From assembly GCF_918698005.1 (NCBI RefSeq), contig NZ_CAKKLJ010000003.1, positions 310,001 through 374,000 of the forward strand: a stretch of DNA of 64,000 bases, given 5' to 3'. Source of the DNA: Microbacterium sp. Bi121. GTDB taxonomy: Bacteria; Actinomycetota; Actinomycetes; Actinomycetales; Microbacteriaceae. Below the pieces are notes generated by a model that was given only the letters and a program-made list of their open reading frames with translations, did not search any database and was not told where the DNA came from. The position numbers and the translations under genes are program-made. This document shows positions 1-7,682 of the stretch, one piece after another; the first letter of the stretch is position 1, and each line of letters opens with the position of its first letter.

Positions 1-91
1 CACCGACGCGCGCCGCTACGTGAAGGAGGAGGTGCCGTTCTACACCGGACGCCGCCTCCGCTTCGACGAGATCGCGGACGTTCTCCAGTAA
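1..91 (+). CDS. hemQ: HemQ coproheme decarboxylase, C-terminal fragment
   Basis: The window opens inside this gene; only the last 29 codons and the TAA stop at 89-91 are visible. The tail reads TDARRYVKEEVPFYTGRRLR and then a short acidic end. This matches the conserved C-terminus of actinobacterial HemQ (chlorite-dismutase-like coproheme decarboxylase), which performs the last step of the coproporphyrin-dependent heme route. The next gene, hemC, starts 3 bases after the stop, so HemQ leads or sits within the heme operon. The catalytic core lies outside the window, so identity rests on this tail and on context. Confidence 0.8.
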   Translation, partial: TDARRYVKEEVPFYTGRRLRFDEIADVLQ

Positions 92-94
92 GCC

Positions 95-1102
95 ATGTCC
101 ACTCCCAACCGATCGCGCCCGATCCGCCTGGGCACACGTCGAAGCGCTCTGGCACAGGCGCAGTCCGGTCACGTCGCCGCAGCCCTGGAGAAGATCTCCG
201 GCCGCAGGGTCGAGCTCGTCCCGATCGTCTCCGAGGGGGACACCAACCGCGCATCGCTCTCCGAGATCGGCGGGCTCGGAGTCTTCGCCACACGGCTGCG
301 TGAGGCGCTGCTCGCCGGTGAGTGCGACATCCTCGTCCACTCGCTCAAGGACCTCCCGACCGCTGTGCCCGACAGCCTCGTCATCGCAGCTACGCCGGTC
401 CGCGAAGATGCCCGCGACATCGTGATCACCCGCGACGGCACTCCGCTGCACGCGCTGCGCGCCGGCGCCAAGGTCGGAACTGGTTCACCTCGTCGTATCG
501 CTCAGGTGCGACGTCGCGCGCCGCGTGCGGAGGTCGTCGACATCCGCGGCAACGTCGACTCGCGTCTTGCCAGGGTGGAGTCCGGCGAACTGGACGCCGT
601 CATCCTCGCCGCTGCCGGCCTCTCGCGGCTCGGCTCGGAGACGAGACTCAAGCGTGAAGAGCTGGGGCTCTCCGAATGGCCGACAGCGCCAGGGCAGGGC
701 TCGCTCGCCGTCGAGACCACCGCGGATGCGGCATCCGATCTGCGTGCGGCGCTCGCCGAACTCGACGATGAGAGCACCCGTCTGGCGATCACCGTCGAGC
801 GTGCCGTGCTCGAGGGACTGGATGCCGGATGCCAGGCGCCGATGGCCGCGCACGCGGTCGTCACTGGCGACGCCGTTCGGCTGCGCACGATCGTCTACGA
901 CCCCGCCGGAGAGCGGCGGATCGGGCTCGACGTCACGGAATCCCTGAACCGGGGGTATATTCGTGGGAACGGCAGTGGCAACGATGCAGATGCTGCCGAT
1001 GGTGCGAACCCGAATCGCGCAGCACGTGAGCTCGGGCTTTCTGTCGCCCGTCGGCTGCTCGAACAAGGGGCGGCCGACTTCGTCCCCCGAGAGCAACCCT
1101 GA
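95..1102 (+). CDS. hemC: Hydroxymethylbilane synthase (porphobilinogen deaminase)
   Basis: This cytoplasmic enzyme condenses four porphobilinogens into hydroxymethylbilane. The 335-residue product has the N-terminal GTRRSALA motif, the catalytic aspartate in HSLKDLPT (D86), the substrate-binding run KVGTGSPRR near residue 127, and the cofactor cysteine in LDAGCQAP (C246) that carries the dipyrromethane primer. An Asn/Asp/Gly-rich insertion (about residues 287-308) lies in the C-terminal domain where most homologues have a shorter loop, so the protein is slightly long. The stop shares one base with the hemD start (TGATG), which indicates translational coupling. Confidence 0.96.
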   Translation: MSTPNRSRPIRLGTRRSALAQAQSGHVAAALEKISGRRVELVPIVSEGDTNRASLSEIGGLGVFATRLREALLAGECDILVHSLKDLPTAVPDSLVIAATPVREDARDIVITRDGTPLHALRAGAKVGTGSPRRIAQVRRRAPRAEVVDIRGNVDSRLARVESGELDAVILAAAGLSRLGSETRLKREELGLSEWPTAPGQGSLAVETTADAASDLRAALAELDDESTRLAITVERAVLEGLDAGCQAPMAAHAVVTGDAVRLRTIVYDPAGERRIGLDVTESLNRGYIRGNGSGNDADAADGANPNRAARELGLSVARRLLEQGAADFVPREQP

Positions 1103-1902
1103 TGACCAGCACACCCGAAACCAAGCCCGAGAAGCCGTTGAGCGGCTGGCGCATCCTCGTCCCGCGAGGAGGCCCGTGGGGCGACGGCGTCGCCGCGAGC
1201 CTGCGCTCGCAGGGGGCGATTCCCGTGGTCGCTCCGCTGATCAACTTCGGGCCGACGACGGACCAGGCCGCGCTCGACGACGCTCTGGAGAAGCTCGCCG
1301 CCGGTGACTTCGACTGGCTCACGATCACCAGTGCCACGACGGTGGACGTTCTGTACGCCCACCGCGCCGTCGTGCCGAAGGGGACCAAGATCGCCGCGGT
1401 CGGAGAGACGACAGCGGCGGCGCTCCAGGCAGTCGGCTACGAGGTCGCCCTCGTCCCGGAGCAGGACAACTCCGCCGAGGGCATGGCCGAGCAGCTCATC
1501 GCGCTCGAACCGGAGCCGCGCCGCATCCTGACTCTGCGCAGCGAGATCGCCAAGCCCGTGCTGACGCGTTCGCTGATCGCGGCTGGCCACGATGTCGCGA
1601 GCATCGTCGCCTACCGCACGGTCGGAGTCCCGGTGACGGATCGCATCCGCCGCGACGTCGACAGCGGCCGGATCAACGCGATCCTCATCACCAGCGGATC
1701 GGTCGCTCAGCAGGTGCGCGAGCAGTTCCCCGACATCCCGGATGACACGCTGCTCGCCGCGATCGGACCACGCACCGCGAAGGACGCCCGCAAGGCCGGA
1801 CTGCCGATCACGGTCGTCGCCGACAAGCAGACCGTCGATGCGCTCATCGATGCCGTCTCGCACTTCACCCTTCCGCACGCAGCCGACGAGTTCGCGCCGT
1901 GA
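1102..1902 (+). CDS. hemD: Uroporphyrinogen-III synthase
   Basis: The 266-residue product fits HemD, which cyclises hydroxymethylbilane with inversion of ring D. HemD sequences are poorly conserved. Supporting features are GWRILVPRGG at the N-terminus, the SATTVDVL segment, VPEQDNSAEGMAEQL (compare the conserved P-x-x-x-x-a-E-x-L of the family), and TSGSVAQQV in the second lobe. Position between hemC and hemB is decisive. It overlaps hemC by one base and hemB by four (GTGA), so the three genes are translationally coupled. Confidence 0.92.
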   Translation: MTSTPETKPEKPLSGWRILVPRGGPWGDGVAASLRSQGAIPVVAPLINFGPTTDQAALDDALEKLAAGDFDWLTITSATTVDVLYAHRAVVPKGTKIAAVGETTAAALQAVGYEVALVPEQDNSAEGMAEQLIALEPEPRRILTLRSEIAKPVLTRSLIAAGHDVASIVAYRTVGVPVTDRIRRDVDSGRINAILITSGSVAQQVREQFPDIPDDTLLAAIGPRTAKDARKAGLPITVVADKQTVDALIDAVSHFTLPHAADEFAP

Positions 1903-2894
1903 GCTTCCCTTCTGCAGGGTTCCCGGAAGTGCGTCCTCGGCGGTTGCGCCGGTCGCCGGCTGTCAGGGCGCTCGCCCGTGAGACCTCCGTCGAACCGCGA
2001 CAGCTCGTGCTGCCGATGTTCGTGCGCGAGGGCGTGAACGAAGCTGCCCCGATCTCATCGATGCCCGGCGTCGTCCAGCACAGCATGGACTCGTTGCGGC
2101 GTGCCGCGGTGGAGGCCGCTGAGGCCGGTGTCGGCGGTGTGATGCTGTTCGGCGTGCCAGCGGTTCGGGATGCTGCCGGCTCCGGCGCCGACGACCCGAA
2201 CGGCATCCTGAACGTCGCCACCCGCGCGCTCGTCGATGAGGTGGGCGACGCGCTCGTCGTGCAGACCGACCTGTGTCTCGACGAGTTCACCGACCACGGC
2301 CACTGCGGTGTGCTCGCCGCCGACGGTTCGGTCGACAACGACGCGACGCTCGAGCGCTACGTGTCGATGGCCCTCGGGCAGGCGCGAGCGGGCTCCCACC
2401 TGCTGGGGCTGTCGGGCATGATGGACGGCCAGGTCGCCGCCATCCGCCGCGGGCTGGATGCCGAAGGCTTCACAGACACGCTGCTGCTCGGCTATGCGGC
2501 CAAATACGCCAGCGCGTTCTACGGCCCGTTCCGTGAGGCCGTCGACTCCCAGCTGCAGGGCGACCGCCGCACGTACCAGCTCGACCCAGGCAACCGACGG
2601 GAGGGCATCCGCGAAGCGCTGATCGACGAGGCCGAGGGCGCCGACATCGTGATGGTGAAGCCCGCGATGAGCTTCCTCGACGTGCTGCGCGAGGTTCGCG
2701 ACGCCGTGCACGTGCCGGTGTGGGCCTACCAGATCTCCGGCGAGTACGCGATGATCGAGGCCGCAGCGGCGAACGGCTGGATCGACCGCCGCGCGGCAGT
2801 GCTCGAGTCGCTGCTGTCGATCCGCCGCGCCGGTGCCGATGCCGTCCTCACCTACTGGGCGACCGAGGCCGCCACCTGGCTTCACGAAGGCTGA
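1899..2894 (+). CDS. hemB: Delta-aminolevulinic acid dehydratase (porphobilinogen synthase)
   Basis: HemB condenses two 5-aminolevulinates to porphobilinogen. The GTG start at 1899 overlaps the hemD stop and gives 331 residues, the usual length. Schiff-base lysines are visible in YAAKYASAFYGP (K202) and VMVKPAMSF (K254). The metal loop reads QTDLCLDEFTDHGHCG: C126 and C136 are kept, but the middle cysteine of the classic zinc triad is Asp128. This mixed site is usual in actinobacteria and leaves the metal requirement uncertain from sequence alone. Confidence 0.96.
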   Translation: MSFPSAGFPEVRPRRLRRSPAVRALARETSVEPRQLVLPMFVREGVNEAAPISSMPGVVQHSMDSLRRAAVEAAEAGVGGVMLFGVPAVRDAAGSGADDPNGILNVATRALVDEVGDALVVQTDLCLDEFTDHGHCGVLAADGSVDNDATLERYVSMALGQARAGSHLLGLSGMMDGQVAAIRRGLDAEGFTDTLLLGYAAKYASAFYGPFREAVDSQLQGDRRTYQLDPGNRREGIREALIDEAEGADIVMVKPAMSFLDVLREVRDAVHVPVWAYQISGEYAMIEAAAANGWIDRRAAVLESLLSIRRAGADAVLTYWATEAATWLHEG

Positions 2895-2908
2895 GTCGCC
2901 TGCAGGTC

Positions 2909-2970
2909 GTTGAGCGGAGGCGCGCAGCGCCGCAGACGAAACGGGTTGAGCGAGCAAAGCGAGTCGAAAC
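2909..2970. repeat. Tandem copies of a GTTGAGCG...GTCGAAAC intergenic repeat
   Basis: Two adjacent units, 2909-2942 and 2945-2970, both begin GTTGAGCG and end CGAAAC. The second, GTTGAGCGAGCAAAGCGAGT followed by CGAAAC, is an imperfect palindrome. They fill most of the hemB-hemL gap. Related units in both orientations recur inside the ABC ATPase gene at 5272-5358. The element resembles short dispersed repeats common in Microbacteriaceae genomes; that comparison is from memory. Reading through it creates a false 27-residue N-terminal extension of hemL. Confidence 0.7.
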
Positions 2971-2990
2971 CGAACATCCGAGGAGCCACC

Positions 2991-4313
2991 ATGACCGACC
3001 GCAATGATGAGCTGTTCTCCGCCGCGCGAGCGGTGACCCCCGGCGGCGTGAACTCGCCCGTGCGCGCCTACGGCTCGGTCGGCGGGACGCCTCGATTCCT
3101 GGCATCCGCCCGTGGCGCGTACGTCACGGACGCGGAAGGCCGCGAGTACGTCGACCTCGTCGCGTCATGGGGACCCGCTCTGCTCGGGCACGCGCATCCG
3201 GAGGTCGTCGCGGCCGTGCAGGAGGCCGCGACCCGCGGTCTATCCTTCGGCGCGCCCACCGAGGGCGAAGTCGCGCTCGCACGCAAGATCACCGAGCGCG
3301 TCCGCCTCGGAGACCTCGCTCCGATCGAACGCGTCCGCCTGGTCTCCACCGGTACAGAGGCGACCATGACGGCGATCCGTCTGGCCCGCGGCGCGACGGG
3401 CCGCGACCTGCTCGTAAAGTTCGCCGGGCACTACCACGGCCACTCCGATGGCCTGCTCGCGGAGGCCGGCTCCGGCGTCGCGACCCTGGCGCTACCCGGG
3501 TCAGCAGGCGTCCCTGCCCCGATCGCAGCGCAGACCCTCGTGATCGGATACAACGACCGCGCCGCCCTTGAAGCGGTGTTCGCCGAGCACGGCGACCGGA
3601 TCGCCGCCGTCATCGTCGAGGCCGCAGCCGCGAACATGGGCGTTGTCGCACCGGAGCCCGGCTTCAACCGCTTCATCGCTGACACCGCGCACGCGCACGG
3701 CGCGCTCATGATCCTCGATGAGGTGCTCACCGGATTCCGCGTCCACCACGCCGGATACTGGGCCCTGCAGGCCGCGACCGGTGAGGAGTACCTGCCCGAC
3801 CTCATCACCTTCGGCAAGGTCATCGGCGGTGGTATGCCGCTCGCCGCTCTCGGCGGTCGCGCGGACGTCATGGACATGCTCGCCCCGACGGGCCCGGTCT
3901 ACCAGGCCGGCACGCTGTCGGGGAACCCGCTGTCGGTCGCCGCGGGCCTGGAGACCCTGCGACTGGCGACCCCCGCCGTGTACGCCAGAGTGGATGCCGC
4001 CGCCGCCCGCGTAGCCCAGGCGCTCGACGCCGCTCTCACCGAAGCCGGCGTCGTGCACGCGATCGCGCGAGCCGGCAACCTGTTCGGCGTCGCGTTCGCG
4101 GCGGAGGCCCCGCGCACCTACGCCGAGGCGCAGGCCCAGGAATCGTTCCGCTACGCGCCCTTCTTCCACTCCATGCGCGAACAGGGCGTCGCGCTGCCGC
4201 CGAGCGTGTTCGAGGCGTGGTTCCTCACCGCAGCGCATGACGATGAGGCGCTCGGCCGCATCGAGGCTGCGCTGCCGGCTGCGGCACGTGCCGCGGCATC
4301 CGCCCGCCCCTGA
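2991..4313 (+). CDS. hemL: Glutamate-1-semialdehyde 2,1-aminomutase
   Basis: This PLP enzyme makes 5-aminolevulinate from glutamate-1-semialdehyde, the C5 route that feeds hemB. The ATG at 2991 follows AGGAG with good spacing and begins [20 protein letters not shown]. An upstream in-frame ATG at 2910 lies in the repeat and is rejected. The product has 440 residues, with the class-III aminotransferase core [15 protein letters not shown], aspartate in [10 protein letters not shown] (D243) and PLP lysine in [12 protein letters not shown] (K276). It closes the heme cluster; the repeats between hemB and hemL may separate it as its own unit. Confidence 0.95.
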   Translation: MTDRNDELFSAARAVTPGGVNSPVRAYGSVGGTPRFLASARGAYVTDAEGREYVDLVASWGPALLGHAHPEVVAAVQEAATRGLSFGAPTEGEVALARKITERVRLGDLAPIERVRLVSTGTEATMTAIRLARGATGRDLLVKFAGHYHGHSDGLLAEAGSGVATLALPGSAGVPAPIAAQTLVIGYNDRAALEAVFAEHGDRIAAVIVEAAAANMGVVAPEPGFNRFIADTAHAHGALMILDEVLTGFRVHHAGYWALQAATGEEYLPDLITFGKVIGGGMPLAALGGRADVMDMLAPTGPVYQAGTLSGNPLSVAAGLETLRLATPAVYARVDAAAARVAQALDAALTEAGVVHAIARAGNLFGVAFAAEAPRTYAEAQAQESFRYAPFFHSMREQGVALPPSVFEAWFLTAAHDDEALGRIEAALPAAARAAASARP

Positions 4314-4395
4314 TGAGGGAAGCCACAACCTGATCGTTGTGGTCCTGTGAGGAAGTCGCAGACAGTTTGCAGTCCGACGCTGGCAGACTGGACGA

Positions 4396-4845
4396 ATGGT
4401 GACCCTGCTCCTGGACCAGACGCAGCTCGAGGTTGTGCTCTCTCCGGTCGAGCGTGCTGCGACGTTCCACCGTGAGAACCTCCGAGTGGCCCGCGAGACC
4501 ATCACGAAGGTGCAGCTCACCGATGACGCATGGACGTGGCTGCGAGGTGTCCCGGGGCCGGGCACGCACATCCCCGGCATCCTCGCCGCCGGGACGTGGA
4601 AGGCGGCGGCGACCACCGACTTCGTGCTCATCCGCAAGCGTCGCCCCAGCGTGGTGATCGACCTCGAGGGCGACGAGCAGTTCGAGCGTCTCATCTTCAC
4701 CACTCGCCACGGACTCGCCCTGACGCAGGCTCTGCGGTTGAACGTGTCGGACGAGGCCGTCGACGTGGTCGAAATCGCGGGCACCGCTCCGATCCCCGTC
4801 GTGACGGGGCGGCAGCGGCCGGTGATCCGGCCGCGCCCGGTCTGA
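4396..4845 (+). CDS. Conserved actinobacterial hypothetical protein
   Basis: The 149-residue product has no signal peptide or membrane segment. The central part, TTDFVLIRKRRPSVVIDLEG with EFERLIFTTR-like text after it, is rich in alternating hydrophobic residues and looks like an all-beta, PH-like fold; this is inference. A weak -10-like CAGACT lies 6 bases before the ATG, so the transcript may be leaderless. It converges on the ABC ATPase gene with a two-base gap. I do not recognise a function. Confidence 0.7.
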   Translation: MVTLLLDQTQLEVVLSPVERAATFHRENLRVARETITKVQLTDDAWTWLRGVPGPGTHIPGILAAGTWKAAATTDFVLIRKRRPSVVIDLEGDEQFERLIFTTRHGLALTQALRLNVSDEAVDVVEIAGTAPIPVVTGRQRPVIRPRPV

Positions 4846-4847
4846 GC

Positions 4848-6338
4848 TCAGTTCTGCTCGCGCTCGTCGTTCTGCTCGGGCTCGCCGTTCTGCTCGGGCT
4901 CGTCGTCCGTCGCTTGCTCGCCTTCGCCCGCTGACTCTTCGCCAGCCGGGTGATCGATGTCGCCCTCCGGCTCGGAGCCCGATTCGGACTCGAACGTCGG
5001 CACGACGTCGATGACGCGTGTGGCGTCGTCCTCTGCAACGGGCTCGGACTCGTCATGCGCTTCGTCCGAAGCGTCGGCCGCGTGCTCATCAGCCGTGTCA
5101 TCCTCTTCGGATGTCTCGGCGTCGACGGACTCGACCGCGGCAGCAGCGCTGTTCGGATCGGTGACGGGCGTCGCGAACATGCTCGCCACGGCCGCGAGGC
5201 CGGCGAGGCCGGGGAGCGGCCGGTCGTCGACGGGCGCGGACTCTTCGACGGCGTCGGATGCTTCGGGGGAGGTTTCGACTCGCTCCGCTCGCTCGACGTC
5301 TCGCGTGGAAGAGTCGTCCGCATTCACTTCCGGGTCGTTGAGCGAATCGAGTCGAAGCCGCTCCGGATCCGAAGCATCCTCGCTCTCAGCGGCGAGCGTG
5401 AAGAGCGTGTCCGTCTCGTCCGGTACCGGCGCGGGCGGAGCGACGTAACGGTCGTTCACCAGGTCGAGGAAGACGTCTTCGAGCGTCGGTCCTCGCTGCT
5501 GCAGGGTCGTCAGCGCGACACCGGCGTGTGCCGTGATGCGGCCGATGGTCGCCGCGTCGCTGCCTCGCACGGTGAGCCCTGAGCGCAGGATCTCGTAATC
5601 GAAGCCGGCATCCGTCAACGATTCCGAGAGCGCGTCGCGGTCGAGAGCATCCACTACGACGGGTCCGGTCCTGGGATCGGCGAGCGCCTCCATGGTGCCC
5701 GCGAACTTGAGCTCGCCGCGCGAGATCACGAGGATCTCGTCGGCGATCTGCTCGACCTCGGAAAGCACGTGCGAAGAGACGAGCACCGTGCGGCCCTCGT
5801 CGGCGAGGCCCCGGATGAGCGTGCGCATCCAGCGGATGCCCTCGGGGTCCAGGCCGTTGGCCGGTTCGTCGAGGACGAGCACGCCGGGGTCGCCGATCAG
5901 AGCAGTGGCGGCACTCAGACGCTGGCGCATGCCGAGCGAGAGAGCGGCGATGCGGGATTCGACCTCGTCGCCGAGACCGACGAACGAGATGAGCTCCCCG
6001 ACACGGGAGAGGGGGACGCCGCCGGCCTTCGCGGCTGCGATGAGGTGACGCTCCACCGTGCGTCGTCCGCGGAATGCGGGGTCGTCCAGCATGGCGCCGA
6101 TGACACGCGCCGGGCTGCGGAGCTCGGCGTAGCGCGAGCCGCCGATGGTGGCGGTGCCGCTGGTCGGTCGCTCGAGGCCGAGCAGCATGCGCAGGGTCGT
6201 GGTCTTGCCGGCGCCGTTGGGCCCGAGGAATCCGGTCACGACGCCTGGGCCGATGCGCGCGGAGAAGTCCGACACCGCGGCGACGGCGCCGAAGCGCTTG
6301 GTCGCACGGTCGAACTCGATCAGCTGTCCGTCTGGCAT
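4848..6338 (-). CDS. ABC-2 type transporter ATP-binding protein with long acidic tail
   Basis: Residues 1-300 form a DrrA/CcmA-like ATPase: Walker A GPNGAGKTT (39-47), signature LSLGMRQRL (133-141), Walker B VLVLDEP (153-159) and the switch histidine in VSSHVLSEVEQ. The start at 6338 (MPDGQL) has AGGAAAGG six bases upstream; longer reading frames are rejected. Residues about 300-496 are an Asp/Glu/Ser-rich low-complexity tail ending in repeated EPEQN/EREQN units, unusual for this family. The DNA for residues about 327-356 contains the dispersed repeat seen before hemL. No permease gene lies next to it, so its partner is elsewhere or it acts alone. Confidence 0.88.
   Translation of the reverse strand: MPDGQLIEFDRATKRFGAVAAVSDFSARIGPGVVTGFLGPNGAGKTTTLRMLLGLERPTSGTATIGGSRYAELRSPARVIGAMLDDPAFRGRRTVERHLIAAAKAGGVPLSRVGELISFVGLGDEVESRIAALSLGMRQRLSAATALIGDPGVLVLDEPANGLDPEGIRWMRTLIRGLADEGRTVLVSSHVLSEVEQIADEILVISRGELKFAGTMEALADPRTGPVVVDALDRDALSESLTDAGFDYEILRSGLTVRGSDAATIGRITAHAGVALTTLQQRGPTLEDVFLDLVNDRYVAPPAPVPDETDTLFTLAAESEDASDPERLRLDSLNDPEVNADDSSTRDVERAERVETSPEASDAVEESAPVDDRPLPGLAGLAAVASMFATPVTDPNSAAAAVESVDAETSEEDDTADEHAADASDEAHDESEPVAEDDATRVIDVVPTFESESGSEPEGDIDHPAGEESAGEGEQATDDEPEQNGEPEQNDEREQN
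5272..5358. repeat. Dispersed repeat units embedded in a coding region
   Basis: Positions 5272-5298 read GTTTCGACTCGCTCCGCTCG with CTCGAC after it. Positions 5337-5357 read GTTGAGCGAATCGAGTCGAAG. These are the two orientations of the repeat found at 2909-2970. Here they are translated as part of the acidic tail of the ABC ATPase (the stretch around DVERAERVETS and PERLRLDSLNDPE), suggesting the tail grew by repeat capture. Confidence 0.6.
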
Positions 6339-6459
6339 CCGGGGCCTTTCCTGCATGGGCGTTCTCCCCATCTTGCCGGAAAACATGCAGAATTCCGCAT
6401 CGACGGGGCGCAGAAACCCCAGAAGAGAGCAGAGTACAGCCCCATGTAACGTGGCTCCC

Positions 6460-7521
6460 GTGACTGACATCGACGCCGAGCCCACGGTTCTGGTTCGCAC
6501 GGAAGGCGCCCTCGGACGCCTCACCCTCAATCGGCCGAGGGCGATCAACGCACTCGACCACGACATGATCCAGCAGCTCGGTGCGGCGCTGGACGCGTGG
6601 CGCGATGACACCGACATCGACATCGTCCTGATCGACGGCGCCGGCGACCGCGGAATGTGCGCCGGTGGTGATGTGCGTGCTCTCTACGACCAGATCGTCT
6701 CCGGCCGACCGGAGCAGACGGCGGAGTTCTTCCGTGCCGAGTACGCGCTCAACCTGATGATCTCCGAGTTCCCGAAGCCGGTGGTCGCCATCGCGGACGG
6801 CATCACGATGGGCGGGGGGATCGGCCTGGCCGGCCACGCCGCGATCCGCATCGTCACAGAGCGCAGTCGCCTCGCGATGCCGGAGACCCGGATCGGGTTC
6901 ACCCCTGATGTCGGCGGCACGTACTTGCTCGGCCGCGCGCCGGGCCGCATCGGCGAGTACCTCGGGCTGACCGGGGGAACCATGTCGGCGGCGGATGCCG
7001 TCTACGCCGGCTTCGCGGATCACTACGTGCCGTCGCAGCACCTGGACGAGCTGCGTGAGGCGCTCGGCAAGCGCGCCGATCCGACGAGCCCGTCCGAGCT
7101 CGTGCTGCTGTTCGACGAGACCCCTGAGGCGTCCGTGCTCGCGACCGAGCGCGCCTGGATCGACGAGGTCTTCTCGGCCGAGACGGTCGGCGAGATCGCC
7201 GAGCGGCTGTCCGCACGGGCAGAGGCTTCGGCATCCGCGACCGCAGACACTCTCAGTGAACTGTCGCCCACCGGCCTCGCCGTGACGCTGGATGCCGTGC
7301 GCGAAGCGCGCGAGGGAACCCTGCGGGACGCGCTGATCGGCGAGTACCGTCGCGTGATGTGGTTCGCGACGCAGCATCCGGACCTTCCGGAAGGGATTCG
7401 CGCACAGCTGGTCGACAAGGATCGCTCGCCGAAATGGCAGCCGGCGACCATCGCGGATCTGACGGCGGATGCCGGATCAGCAGCCCGCGCGTTCACGCCC
7501 GACGTGCCGCTGTTCGACTGA
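6460..7521 (+). CDS. 3-hydroxyisobutyryl-CoA hydrolase (enoyl-CoA hydratase/isomerase family)
   Basis: The 353-residue product is a crotonase-fold hydrolase of the HIBCH type, which acts in valine breakdown. Evidence is the N-terminal GRLTLNRPRAINALDHDMI, oxyanion-hole segment GAGDRGMCAGGDVRALYD, GGGIGLAGHAAIR, and the HIBCH signature MPETRIGFTPDVGGTYLL carrying the catalytic Glu and Asp. The length fits HIBCH rather than the about 260-residue hydratases. A TAACGT -10-like box lies 7 bases before the GTG at 6460, supporting that start and a leaderless transcript. It diverges from the ABC ATPase gene. Confidence 0.87.
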   Translation: MTDIDAEPTVLVRTEGALGRLTLNRPRAINALDHDMIQQLGAALDAWRDDTDIDIVLIDGAGDRGMCAGGDVRALYDQIVSGRPEQTAEFFRAEYALNLMISEFPKPVVAIADGITMGGGIGLAGHAAIRIVTERSRLAMPETRIGFTPDVGGTYLLGRAPGRIGEYLGLTGGTMSAADAVYAGFADHYVPSQHLDELREALGKRADPTSPSELVLLFDETPEASVLATERAWIDEVFSAETVGEIAERLSARAEASASATADTLSELSPTGLAVTLDAVREAREGTLRDALIGEYRRVMWFATQHPDLPEGIRAQLVDKDRSPKWQPATIADLTADAGSAARAFTPDVPLFD

Positions 7522-7682
7522 GCGCATCCGTCCGAGGTTCTTGGACGGCGGAGAGAAAACCGGCGCCATCTGCGAGTCGTTCGCCCTGAGCGGATAACGC
7601 CGTTCGGCTATGGGCAATGTCCGAAGGTCGTGGCACTCTATCTGGTGGCCTCATCGGCCTTTTCCCCAAAGGACTCCACTAC

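Noticed and set aside
2910..2990. Longer hemL starting at 2910
   Set aside because: The extra 27 codons are translated intergenic repeat with no ribosome site; ATG 2991 has AGGAG and begins with the family N-terminus.
5386..7377. Long minus-strand frame of 663 codons
   Set aside because: It overlaps well-supported genes on both strands, has Arg/His-rich low-complexity translation and no family motif; it is a high-GC artefact.
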